Assembly: GCA_037142515.1 (NCBI GenBank)
Contig: JBAXAM010000044.1
Coordinates: 1 to 7,886, forward strand
From: JBAXAM01 sp037142515
Lineage (GTDB): Bacteria > Pseudomonadota > Gammaproteobacteria > UBA9339
Length of the DNA stretch: 7,886 nucleotides
Direction of reading: 5' to 3'
Every line of letters begins with the position of its first letter. The first letter of the stretch is position 1. Both the position numbers and the translations under genes were made by a program. Positions 1-5,343 of this stretch are shown here, piece by piece. The notes under the pieces are model-generated. The model was not told where the DNA came from and did no database searches. It was given only the letters and a program-made list of their open reading frames with translations.

Positions 1-54
1 ACTCGCGACCCCAACCTTGGCAAGGTTGTGCTCTACCAACTGAGCTATTCCCGC
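1..54 (-). tRNA. tRNA-Gly (GCC anticodon), partial at left edge
   Basis: Read on the minus strand, the RNA starts at position 54 with acceptor strand GCGGGAA. A D-arm (GCTC/GAGC) follows, then an anticodon arm CAACC-TTGCCAA-GGTTG with anticodon GCC at 21-19, then a short variable loop and the first bases of the T-arm. The 3' quarter, with the T-loop, acceptor 3' strand and CCA end, lies outside the window. Anticodon GCC decodes GGC/GGU glycine codons. In E. coli a tRNA-Gly(GCC) gene (glyW) also follows pgsA and is itself followed by tRNA-Cys and tRNA-Leu, so those may lie just to the left; that is inference. Confidence 0.95.
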
Positions 55-70
55 GCAATCAAAAGCTGAC

Positions 71-98
71 ACTATAAACGTAATTTAATAATTTTCAA
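71..98 (-). promoter_or_regulatory. Putative sigma-70 promoter of the tRNA-Gly gene
   Basis: On the minus strand, TTGAAA (98-93) and TATAGT (76-71) are separated by 16 nt. The predicted start near 64 would leave a roughly 10-nt leader before the tRNA. The -35 box overlaps the pgsA stop codon. No hairpin terminator is visible between pgsA and the tRNA, so read-through from pgsA is also possible. Confidence 0.5.
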
Positions 99-667
99 AT
101 ATCTTTTGTTAAATCAGGCCAAGCTGTTTTAAGATACATATACATAGACCACAAAGTCAGACCAACGGCGAAATATAACAAAATAATACCCAAAATCAAA
201 AATTTATTTCCAAAGGCAGGACAATGTAGCAACAACGAACCAACTGCAAACATCTGTGCTGTTGTCTTGATTTTAGCAGCTAGACATACAGCGATGCTGG
301 TTTTCTTACCAATTTCAGCCATCCACTCACGTAGTGACGAAATAATAATTTCTCGACCAATAATTACTGCAGCAGGAATGGCAATATAAGCTTCACCCAT
401 TTCTGCAACGATCAAAATCAATGCAATTGAAACAACTAATTTATCTGCCACCGGATCCAAAAATGTACCAAACTTAGTTGTCTGATTTAAATTTCGCGCC
501 AAATATCCATCAAACCAATCTGTTAATGCAGCAAAAGCAAAAAGAACGGTCGCCACTACATGACCGAACATCCCTGGTACATAAAACGCAATAACAATAG
601 CAGGAATTAAAAAAATCCGAATATACGTGAGTAACATAGGAACATTCATTTTTTCATTGTACGTCAT
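95..667 (-). CDS. pgsA: CDP-diacylglycerol--glycerol-3-phosphate 3-phosphatidyltransferase
   Basis: PgsA is an inner-membrane enzyme that joins CDP-diacylglycerol and sn-glycerol 3-phosphate to make phosphatidylglycerophosphate, the committed step to phosphatidylglycerol and cardiolipin. At 190 aa it is near the E. coli length and aligns with it along its whole length. The CDP-alcohol phosphotransferase motif is complete: D50-x2-D53-G-x2-A-R58-x8-G67-x3-D71-x3-D75, the aspartates binding metal and the CDP moiety. The REIIISSLREWMAE stretch (105-118) is also nearly identical to E. coli. Several hydrophobic membrane segments are visible (about 9-30, 35-48, 77-90, 95-110, 155-178). The gene starts 2 nt after the uvrC stop, the same order as in E. 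coli, so translational coupling is likely. Met7 (codon at 649) is an equally good start and fits the E. coli N-terminus better; neither start has a clear Shine-Dalgarno. Confidence 0.97.
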   Translation of the reverse strand: MTYNEKMNVPMLLTYIRIFLIPAIVIAFYVPGMFGHVVATVLFAFAALTDWFDGYLARNLNQTTKFGTFLDPVADKLVVSIALILIVAEMGEAYIAIPAAVIIGREIIISSLREWMAEIGKKTSIAVCLAAKIKTTAQMFAVGSLLLHCPAFGNKFLILGIILLYFAVGLTLWSMYMYLKTAWPDLTKDI

Positions 668-669
668 TG

Positions 670-2481
670 CTATTTTGCATGCAAATACTCATAAATACGC
701 CGTGCTAAACTGTGGCTTATTCCTTTTATTTTTGCCAAATCATCAACCCCAGCGCCCTTCAATTCTGTCAGGCCACCAAAATATTTCAACAAGGTCACTT
801 GCCTGGCTTTGCCAACTCCAACAATGTTACCCAAAATAGATTGCCGCCGCAGCTTTATCATTTTTTTCCTATGCCCGGTTATGGCAAATCGATGCGACTC
901 ATCCCGAATTTGCTGAATAAAGTGTAGCACTGGCGATTGTGGCACAAAAATCAAAGAATTCTTTCTATCATAAATGTAAATTTCTTCTAAACCAGGCTTA
1001 CGCTCAGGACCCTTAGCAATTGCCATTAAAAAAATATTATTTATATGCAGCTTTTGTAACACCTGCGCTGCCACATTAAGCTGCCCTCTACCCCCGTCAA
1101 TCATGATAACGTCGGGTAAATCGCGTAGATCACTATAGCGACGCGATAGTGCTTCGCGCAACGCACCATAATCATCGCCAACATTAGTGGTTTTAATGTT
1201 ATATCGCCTGTAAGCACTTTTATTTGCTCCATGTTCATCAAAAACCACAAGCGCCGCTACCTGCGCTTCCCCCATGGTATGACTAACATCAAAACATTCA
1301 ATACGTCGCGGCAAAACTGGTAAATGCAAAGCATCTTTAAAACTTTTCAGCCGTTCAAAATAACTCGCGGCACTTGCTAAGTGCGTTTTTAATGCGTTTG
1401 TAGCATTAGCTTTGGCAGTGGTAATTAAGTGTTTTTTCGCATCCAAAATACGATCGGATATTACAACTCTGCGTTTAAACTTTTCACTTAAAAGCACCGA
1501 AATACCCAAACGATCTTGCAATTTAATATTAACTAAAATCTTATCAGGAACAATCTCACCAACCTCATTTTGCAAATAATGTTGAGTGAGAAAAGCTGTC
1601 AAAATTTCATCTGTAGATAAATTAAATTTAGGCGCTACGGGAAAATATGTTTTATTTCCCAAAAGCATTCCATTTCGTACAAGTAAAATATCAATGCAAA
1701 CAGCACTCTCGTTAATCTCCAAAGCAACTATATCCAAATTACCACTTCCTTTAATTATTACCTGCTGAGTCTGCACTCTGCGAATACTGGTAATTTGATC
1801 TCGATAGGCTGCGGCCTGCTCATAATCTAATCGAGTTGCTGCAGAGTCCATTGACTTAGTAAGCTGCTTAATAATAAAATCACTTTTATTACTCAAAAAT
1901 TGTTCAACTAATTTCACTTGGGATACATACATTTCCTTATCAATACAACCAGTACATGGCGCACTACAAAGTTTAATCTGATGAAACATGCAAGGCCGCG
2001 TACGATTGCGCAAAAAACTATCCTTACAAACTCGCAGTCGAAAAACTTTCTGCAATAAATCAAGGGTAAAATTAACTGCTTTAGCGCTTGGAAATGGACC
2101 AAAATACTTTCCCGGAATTTTATTAGCAGCCACGCGCATCACGCTCAAACGTGGAAAATTATGTTGGGACAAAAACAAATAAGGGAACGATTTATCGTCT
2201 TTAAACAAAATGTTATAGCGAGGCTTGAGTGTTTTGATCAAGTTACTTTCAAGTAACAAGGCAGCATTCTCATTAGCAGTAATAATAATTTCTACACTCT
2301 TTACTTGTGCCATAAACGCAAGAGTTTTTGGATCTTTGACAGAGTAAAAATAATTACGCAAGCGATTTTTTAAGCTTTTAGCCTTACCAACATACAAAAC
2401 CTTACGCTCACCATCAATCATCTGGTAAACACCAGGTTTGTTTGGTAGAGTTTTTAAAAATTTTCGTGGATCGCTTAGCAT
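670..2481 (-). CDS. uvrC: Excinuclease ABC subunit C (UvrC)
   Basis: UvrC is the nucleotide excision repair nuclease that cuts 3' and then 5' of a lesion in the UvrB-DNA complex. The protein is 603 aa (E. coli about 610). The N-terminal GIY-YIG domain has G17-V-Y19, Y30-V-G32, R40 and catalytic E78. Four cysteines (C152, C164, C172, C176) match those that bind the 4Fe-4S cluster in E. coli UvrC. The UVR domain that contacts UvrB is at about 197-232. The RNase H-like nuclease domain (about 390-540) has D398, D436/D437, D462 and H537, and tandem helix-hairpin-helix motifs lie at about 550-600. The frame stays open upstream through the tRNA-Ser gene to 2631, but that extension is translated tRNA sequence and is rejected; ATG at 2481 matches the family N-terminus. 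No Shine-Dalgarno precedes it and the tRNA CCA end is only 7 nt away. Confidence 0.97.
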   Translation of the reverse strand: MLSDPRKFLKTLPNKPGVYQMIDGERKVLYVGKAKSLKNRLRNYFYSVKDPKTLAFMAQVKSVEIIITANENAALLLESNLIKTLKPRYNILFKDDKSFPYLFLSQHNFPRLSVMRVAANKIPGKYFGPFPSAKAVNFTLDLLQKVFRLRVCKDSFLRNRTRPCMFHQIKLCSAPCTGCIDKEMYVSQVKLVEQFLSNKSDFIIKQLTKSMDSAATRLDYEQAAAYRDQITSIRRVQTQQVIIKGSGNLDIVALEINESAVCIDILLVRNGMLLGNKTYFPVAPKFNLSTDEILTAFLTQHYLQNEVGEIVPDKILVNIKLQDRLGISVLLSEKFKRRVVISDRILDAKKHLITTAKANATNALKTHLASAASYFERLKSFKDALHLPVLPRRIECFDVSHTMGEAQVAALVVFDEHGANKSAYRRYNIKTTNVGDDYGALREALSRRYSDLRDLPDVIMIDGGRGQLNVAAQVLQKLHINNIFLMAIAKGPERKPGLEEIYIYDRKNSLIFVPQSPVLHFIQQIRDESHRFAITGHRKKMIKLRRQSILGNIVGVGKARQVTLLKYFGGLTELKGAGVDDLAKIKGISHSLARRIYEYLHAK

Positions 2482-2488
2482 AAAAATG

Positions 2489-2577
2489 TGGCGGAGAGAG
2501 TGAGATTCGAACTCACGGAGGGCAATACCCTCAACGGTTTTCAAGACCGCCGCTTTCGGCCGCTCAGCCATCTCTCC
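2489..2577 (-). tRNA. tRNA-Ser (UGA anticodon)
   Basis: This is a complete 89-nt tRNA. Acceptor strand GGAGAGA (2577-2571) pairs with TCTCTCC (2499-2493), followed by discriminator G and an encoded CCA at 2491-2489. The anticodon loop is CTTGAAA with anticodon TGA at 2543-2541. A long class II variable arm (GAGGG/CCCTC) and a normal T-arm with GTTCGAATC are present. It decodes UCA and related serine codons. In E. coli the equivalent gene, serT, is also next to yccA. Here it is divergent from yccA and runs directly into uvrC without a terminator. Confidence 0.97.
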
Positions 2578-2602
2578 AATAATTTTTAGCTTTTGAAATT
2601 TT

Positions 2603-2619
2603 ATGCTAATATATAGCAT
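2603..2619. repeat. 17-bp inverted repeat between divergent genes
   Basis: The arms ATGCTA (2603-2608) and TAGCAT (2614-2619) are perfect inverted copies around a 5-bp ATATA centre. The left arm is also the proposed -10 box of the tRNA-Ser promoter, and the centre overlaps the proposed -10 box of yccA. It could be a regulator site, or simply the result of two AT-rich -10 boxes facing each other. Confidence 0.5.
2604..2612 (+). promoter_or_regulatory. Putative extended -10 promoter of yccA
   Basis: TGC-TAATAT has the TGn extension that can compensate for a poor -35 box. The best -35 at usual spacing is the weak TTTTTA at 2583-2588. The predicted start near 2619 gives a leader of about 35 nt to the yccA ATG. 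Confidence 0.4.
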
Positions 2620-2643
2620 GTTATCCGTCAACTTAACTTAAAT

Positions 2644-2647
2644 GAGG
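2644..2647 (+). promoter_or_regulatory. Ribosome binding site of yccA
   Basis: GAGG lies 6 nt before the ATG at 2654. It is the only clear Shine-Dalgarno in front of any gene in this window and fixes the yccA start. Confidence 0.75.
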
Positions 2648-2653
2648 TAGAAA

Positions 2654-3334
2654 ATGCAAATCGAAAACACTGAATATGTTGTTTTAGGCAAAAAAGCAAC
2701 TGCGTTAGCCAGCAACCAAGTATTGCGCAAGACTTATTTTTTATTAAGTCTAACTCTGTTATTCAGCGCCACAATCTCTTTTGTAACAATGCGCGGTTTC
2801 CTTCCTATGCCTGGCCCAGCGTTAACTATCATCGGCATGTTTGGCCTGATGTTCCTTGCCCAAGCACTGCGCAATAGCAAATTTGGATTATCTGCCGTGT
2901 TTGCTTTCACTGGATTTATGGGTTATGCACTTGCTCCACTATTGAGTACTTACTTACATACATTTTCTAATGGTGGTGAGCTAGTTCTAACAGCTCTTGG
3001 CGGAACTGGAGTTATTTTTATGGCTCTTTCGCTTTATGTTCTAATCACACGAAAAAATTTCAGTTATTTAGGCGGATTTTTATTTGTAGCGATTACTGCA
3101 GCATTTCTTGCTTCAATCGCCAGCATATTCTTTCACGCACCTCTCTTACAGGTAATAGTTTCTTGTGCTTTTATCTTGATAAGTTCAGGCCTAATCCTAT
3201 TTCAGACCAGCCAAATTATTTCTGGTGGTGAACAGAGCTATATAATGGCAACCATTTCGCTATACGTGTCATTATTTAACTTGTTTATTAGTTTGTTGAA
3301 TGTATTAAGTTTCTTTGGCGGCAGACGCAATTAA
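2654..3334 (+). CDS. yccA: YccA/Bax inhibitor-1 family membrane protein (FtsH modulator)
   Basis: This 226-aa protein aligns over its full length with E. coli YccA, including the segments VLRKTYFLLSLTL (23-35), FTGFMGYAL (85-93) and ISLYVSLFNLFISLL (201-215). Seven hydrophobic segments are visible at about 27-48, 52-71, 77-99, 108-131, 137-158, 163-185 and 197-221, the fold of the Bax inhibitor-1 (TMBIM) family. In E. coli YccA is a substrate and modulator of the membrane protease FtsH and protects SecY in jammed translocons; the polar N-terminal tail of about 25 residues is the part FtsH grips. The same role is likely here. At position 184 the E. coli FETS motif reads FQTS, replacing an acidic residue in TM6. 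The next gene follows after 9 nt, so co-transcription is likely. Confidence 0.93.
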   Translation: MQIENTEYVVLGKKATALASNQVLRKTYFLLSLTLLFSATISFVTMRGFLPMPGPALTIIGMFGLMFLAQALRNSKFGLSAVFAFTGFMGYALAPLLSTYLHTFSNGGELVLTALGGTGVIFMALSLYVLITRKNFSYLGGFLFVAITAAFLASIASIFFHAPLLQVIVSCAFILISSGLILFQTSQIISGGEQSYIMATISLYVSLFNLFISLLNVLSFFGGRRN

Positions 3335-3343
3335 AAACTCTAT

Positions 3344-4261
3344 ATGCCTTTAATTTTCGGTATAGTTTTAGGATTTTTTTCATTAGCAACCTTCGCTGGT
3401 GAATATTACATGCCGCCACCGGGCAATGACATCATCGGTCAAAACTATATTATCACTGTGCATCAAGGCGAAAGCTTAACTACAATCCGTCAGGGACATG
3501 GGGTTAGCTACAACGAACTACTTAAAGCCAACCCCAATATTAATTTTTATAAATTACGAATAGGCCAAAAAGTAATTATTCCAAAGCAGTTTATCCTTCC
3601 AAAATATCGTCGCGGCATAGTGATCAACACTGCAGAGCTGCGCATTTATTACTTTACTCCAGATGGCAGGTATGTTTACACATTCCCTGCTGGTCTTGGG
3701 CGCATGGATTGGCGAACTCCACTCGCTTCAGCTACTGTTGTACGCAAAGAGGAATATCCATCATGGCACGTTCCTAAAGACATCCGTGATTATGTATTGA
3801 AAAAAAACGGAGAATTATTACCTGAAGTTGTACCCCCAGGACCTAAAAACCCACTTGGTAACTATGCTCTTTATTTAAGCAAAAGCGGTTATTTAATTCA
3901 TGGTACTAACGCACCAGCCAGCGTTGGCACATTTATAAGCTCTGGCTGTGTACGCCTTATGCGTGAACCAATTGAATTATTATATCAAGAGGCTCAGGTC
4001 GGCACACCGGTACACATTATTCATCAGCCTAATAAAGCTGGTTGGGCTGGAGATAAACTTTATTTAGAATCTCATCCCCCTATTAAAGGTTATGCAGAGC
4101 AACCTGAATCAGACTTAAACGAAATAGATACCCGATCAATAATTTATGAAGCCATTCACTTGCGTCCAGCATATATTGATTGGAATGCAGTATCTCGTAT
4201 CACTAACAGCCAGCTTGGCATCCCTCAGCAAATTGGCTCAAGATTTACTATAAATGATTGA
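3344..4261 (+). CDS. LysM-containing L,D-transpeptidase (ErfK/YbiS/YcfS/YnhG group)
   Basis: This is a periplasmic enzyme of the YkuD family. Such enzymes form 3-3 cross-links between meso-diaminopimelate residues or attach lipoprotein to peptidoglycan; which reaction applies here cannot be told. The order is a hydrophobic signal peptide (1-18, likely cut after TFA), a LysM peptidoglycan-binding domain (about 34-80), the YkuD catalytic domain (about 90-226) and an 80-residue C-terminal extension. The catalytic motif has H186-GTN and S199-S-G-C202-V-R-L; C202 is the nucleophile. The whole layout matches E. coli YbiS, including the GIVINTAELRIYY segment. The motif has SSGC where SHGC is usual. 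The start is the only ATG that keeps the signal peptide; it has no Shine-Dalgarno and an n-region with no Lys or Arg. The gene lies in the same frame as yccA, 9 nt behind its stop, so translation may depend on termination-reinitiation. Confidence 0.9.
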   Translation: MPLIFGIVLGFFSLATFAGEYYMPPPGNDIIGQNYIITVHQGESLTTIRQGHGVSYNELLKANPNINFYKLRIGQKVIIPKQFILPKYRRGIVINTAELRIYYFTPDGRYVYTFPAGLGRMDWRTPLASATVVRKEEYPSWHVPKDIRDYVLKKNGELLPEVVPPGPKNPLGNYALYLSKSGYLIHGTNAPASVGTFISSGCVRLMREPIELLYQEAQVGTPVHIIHQPNKAGWAGDKLYLESHPPIKGYAEQPESDLNEIDTRSIIYEAIHLRPAYIDWNAVSRITNSQLGIPQQIGSRFTIND

Positions 4262-4318
4262 CCTAATAAATTGATTTTAATAATAAAACTTAAATAAAAC
4301 CATACTTTAGCAATAAGC

Positions 4319-4327
4319 TGCTATAAT
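4319..4327 (+). promoter_or_regulatory. Putative extended -10 promoter of the second L,D-transpeptidase
   Basis: TGC-TATAAT is a perfect -10 box with a TGn extension. No good -35 box lies 15-18 nt upstream. The predicted start near 4334 leaves a leader of about 34 nt. The rest of the 106-bp gap (4262-4367) is AT-rich with no GC stem that would make a terminator and no Shine-Dalgarno before the ATG at 4368. Confidence 0.6.
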
Positions 4328-4367
4328 GATTGCATAACTTTATAAAATAAAGATAACGACAGAAAAA

Positions 4368-5039
4368 ATGAAGAAGATAATTTGCACAATAACTTTATTA
4401 TTTATTCTTTCAAACAGCGCCTTGGCTACCAAAGAAGCGTCGATCGATACTACTGCAAAAAATATTGCCGCAAAAACTAGCAATTTGAAACCGAAAGTTA
4501 TCAAACTTGCCATAGAAGCATTTTACCGTGCTAAACGAGCTGGCGTTACTGTTAAAAAACCAATCCTAACAATAATTGACTACACTTTGGCATCCACACA
4601 AAAACGCCTATGGGTAGTAGACTTAGGTAGCAACCGAGTCCTGTATACTTCTATGTGTGCTCACGGTAAACATAGCGGTGAAAATTATACAACAAGCTTT
4701 TCTAACCGCATGGGCAGCTTACAGACAAGTATTGGCTTGTTTTTAACAAAAGACACCTACTTCGGTAATGATGGTTATAGTTTACGTTTAGAAGGACTAG
4801 AAAAAGGTTTTAACGATAATGCTAAAGATCGGCTGATTGTCTTTCACGGCGCTCCATACGTGAATCAAAAATTTGCAGCAGTTGCTGGTAGAATTGGTCG
4901 CAGCTGGGGATGTCCAGCTGTAGAAAAGCCCTTGGCCGAACCAATTATCAATACTATCAAGAATGGAACTTTGATTTTCTCATTTTACAATCATCCACAA
5001 TGGCTAAGCGAATCGATGTTTATCAATAACAAAGCTTAA
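4368..5039 (+). CDS. Murein L,D-transpeptidase catalytic domain protein, YkuD_2 type
   Basis: This is a 223-aa exported protein. MKK followed by a hydrophobic stretch and ALA at 18-20 make a standard Sec signal peptide. The catalytic region is about 68-205 and has the features of the YkuD_2 group (PF13645): FSNRMGSLQTSIGLF at 111-125, H160 in VFHGAPYV and C182 in GRSWGCPAVE. H160 and C182 are the predicted catalytic pair. It has no LysM domain and shares no more than the catalytic idea with the preceding transpeptidase. YkuD_2 proteins are secreted or periplasmic, and few have a measured activity, so peptidoglycan L,D-transpeptidation is inferred from the family. Its own promoter at 4319-4327 suggests it can be expressed apart from yccA and the first transpeptidase. 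No Shine-Dalgarno is evident; the start is chosen because it gives a complete signal peptide. Confidence 0.88.
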   Translation: MKKIICTITLLFILSNSALATKEASIDTTAKNIAAKTSNLKPKVIKLAIEAFYRAKRAGVTVKKPILTIIDYTLASTQKRLWVVDLGSNRVLYTSMCAHGKHSGENYTTSFSNRMGSLQTSIGLFLTKDTYFGNDGYSLRLEGLEKGFNDNAKDRLIVFHGAPYVNQKFAAVAGRIGRSWGCPAVEKPLAEPIINTIKNGTLIFSFYNHPQWLSESMFINNKA

Positions 5040-5064
5040 TCAATACAAACACAATTTCTCGAAA

Positions 5065-5093
5065 ATGACAGCCTGAAGAAAAACATCTATACT
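5065..5093 (+). promoter_or_regulatory. Putative promoter of feoAB giving a leaderless mRNA
   Basis: ATGACA (5065-5070) and TATACT (5088-5093) each match the sigma-70 consensus at five of six positions and are exactly 17 nt apart. Only 7 nt (ACCTCCT) lie between the -10 box and the feoA ATG at 5101, so transcription should begin at about 5100-5101. That would place no ribosome binding site on the mRNA. The ACCTCCT itself resembles the anti-Shine-Dalgarno, not a Shine-Dalgarno. Confidence 0.6.
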
Positions 5094-5100
5094 ACCTCCT

Positions 5101-5343
5101 ATGATGAAAGAAAATGTAATAGCCCTTTCTACCCTAGAAAAAAATCACGAAGCTATTATAGTCGCAGTTACTGCCAAGCATAAAGCAGCAAAAAGATTGG
5201 CTGATTTAGGTTTAATACCCAATACCACAATAAAAATTCTCAGAAAAACCCTGTTTTGCGGGCCAATGGAAATTCTGGCCAGAGGATCAAAATTAATTTT
5301 AGGGAAAAGCGTAACAACAAAAATCTTAGTAAAAAAACTATGA
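5101..5343 (+). CDS. feoA: Ferrous iron transport protein A (FeoA)
   Basis: FeoA is a small cytoplasmic protein with an SH3-like beta-barrel that works with the FeoB iron transporter. At 80 aa it has the usual length. It shows the family pattern: AIIVAV in the first strand, a helix AAKRLADLGLIPNTTIKIL at about 29-47, then GPMEILARGSKLILGKSVTTKILV, a barrel half with conserved glycines. The start has two adjacent ATG codons (5101 and 5104); the first is taken because the predicted transcript begins there. The last bases overlap feoB by ATGA. There is no feoC downstream. Confidence 0.92.
   Translation: MMKENVIALSTLEKNHEAIIVAVTAKHKAAKRLADLGLIPNTTIKILRKTLFCGPMEILARGSKLILGKSVTTKILVKKL

Larger units (their letters stand above)
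2603..2631 (-). promoter_or_regulatory. Putative promoter of tRNA-Ser and uvrC
   Basis: On the minus strand TTGACG (2631-2626, five of six to consensus) and TAGCAT (2608-2603, four of six) are 17 nt apart. The predicted start near 2596 leaves about 19 nt before the tRNA 5' end. With no terminator after the tRNA, this promoter probably also drives uvrC and pgsA. Confidence 0.5.

Noticed and set aside
627..927. Plus-strand open frames opposite pgsA and uvrC
   Set aside because: They lie wholly antisense to well-conserved genes, show no recognisable domain and have no ribosome binding site.
2482..2631. 50-codon N-terminal extension of uvrC, open in frame up to 2631
   Set aside because: Most of it is a translation of the complete tRNA-Ser gene and its promoter region; UvrC homology begins at the ATG at 2481.
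4275..4288. TTTTA/TAAAA inverted repeat after the first transpeptidase gene as a terminator
   Set aside because: The stem is five A-T pairs with no GC and no following T-run, too weak for an intrinsic terminator.
5061..5079. Possible Fur box over the feo -35 region
   Set aside because: GAAAATGAC matches one Fur half-site (GATAATGAT) at seven of nine positions, but the other half has almost no match. Iron control of feo is expected from biology, not shown by this sequence.
5256..5339. 28-codon N-terminal extension of feoB
   Set aside because: It lies inside feoA in another frame. The FeoB N-terminus and the ATGA overlap both point to the start at 5340.
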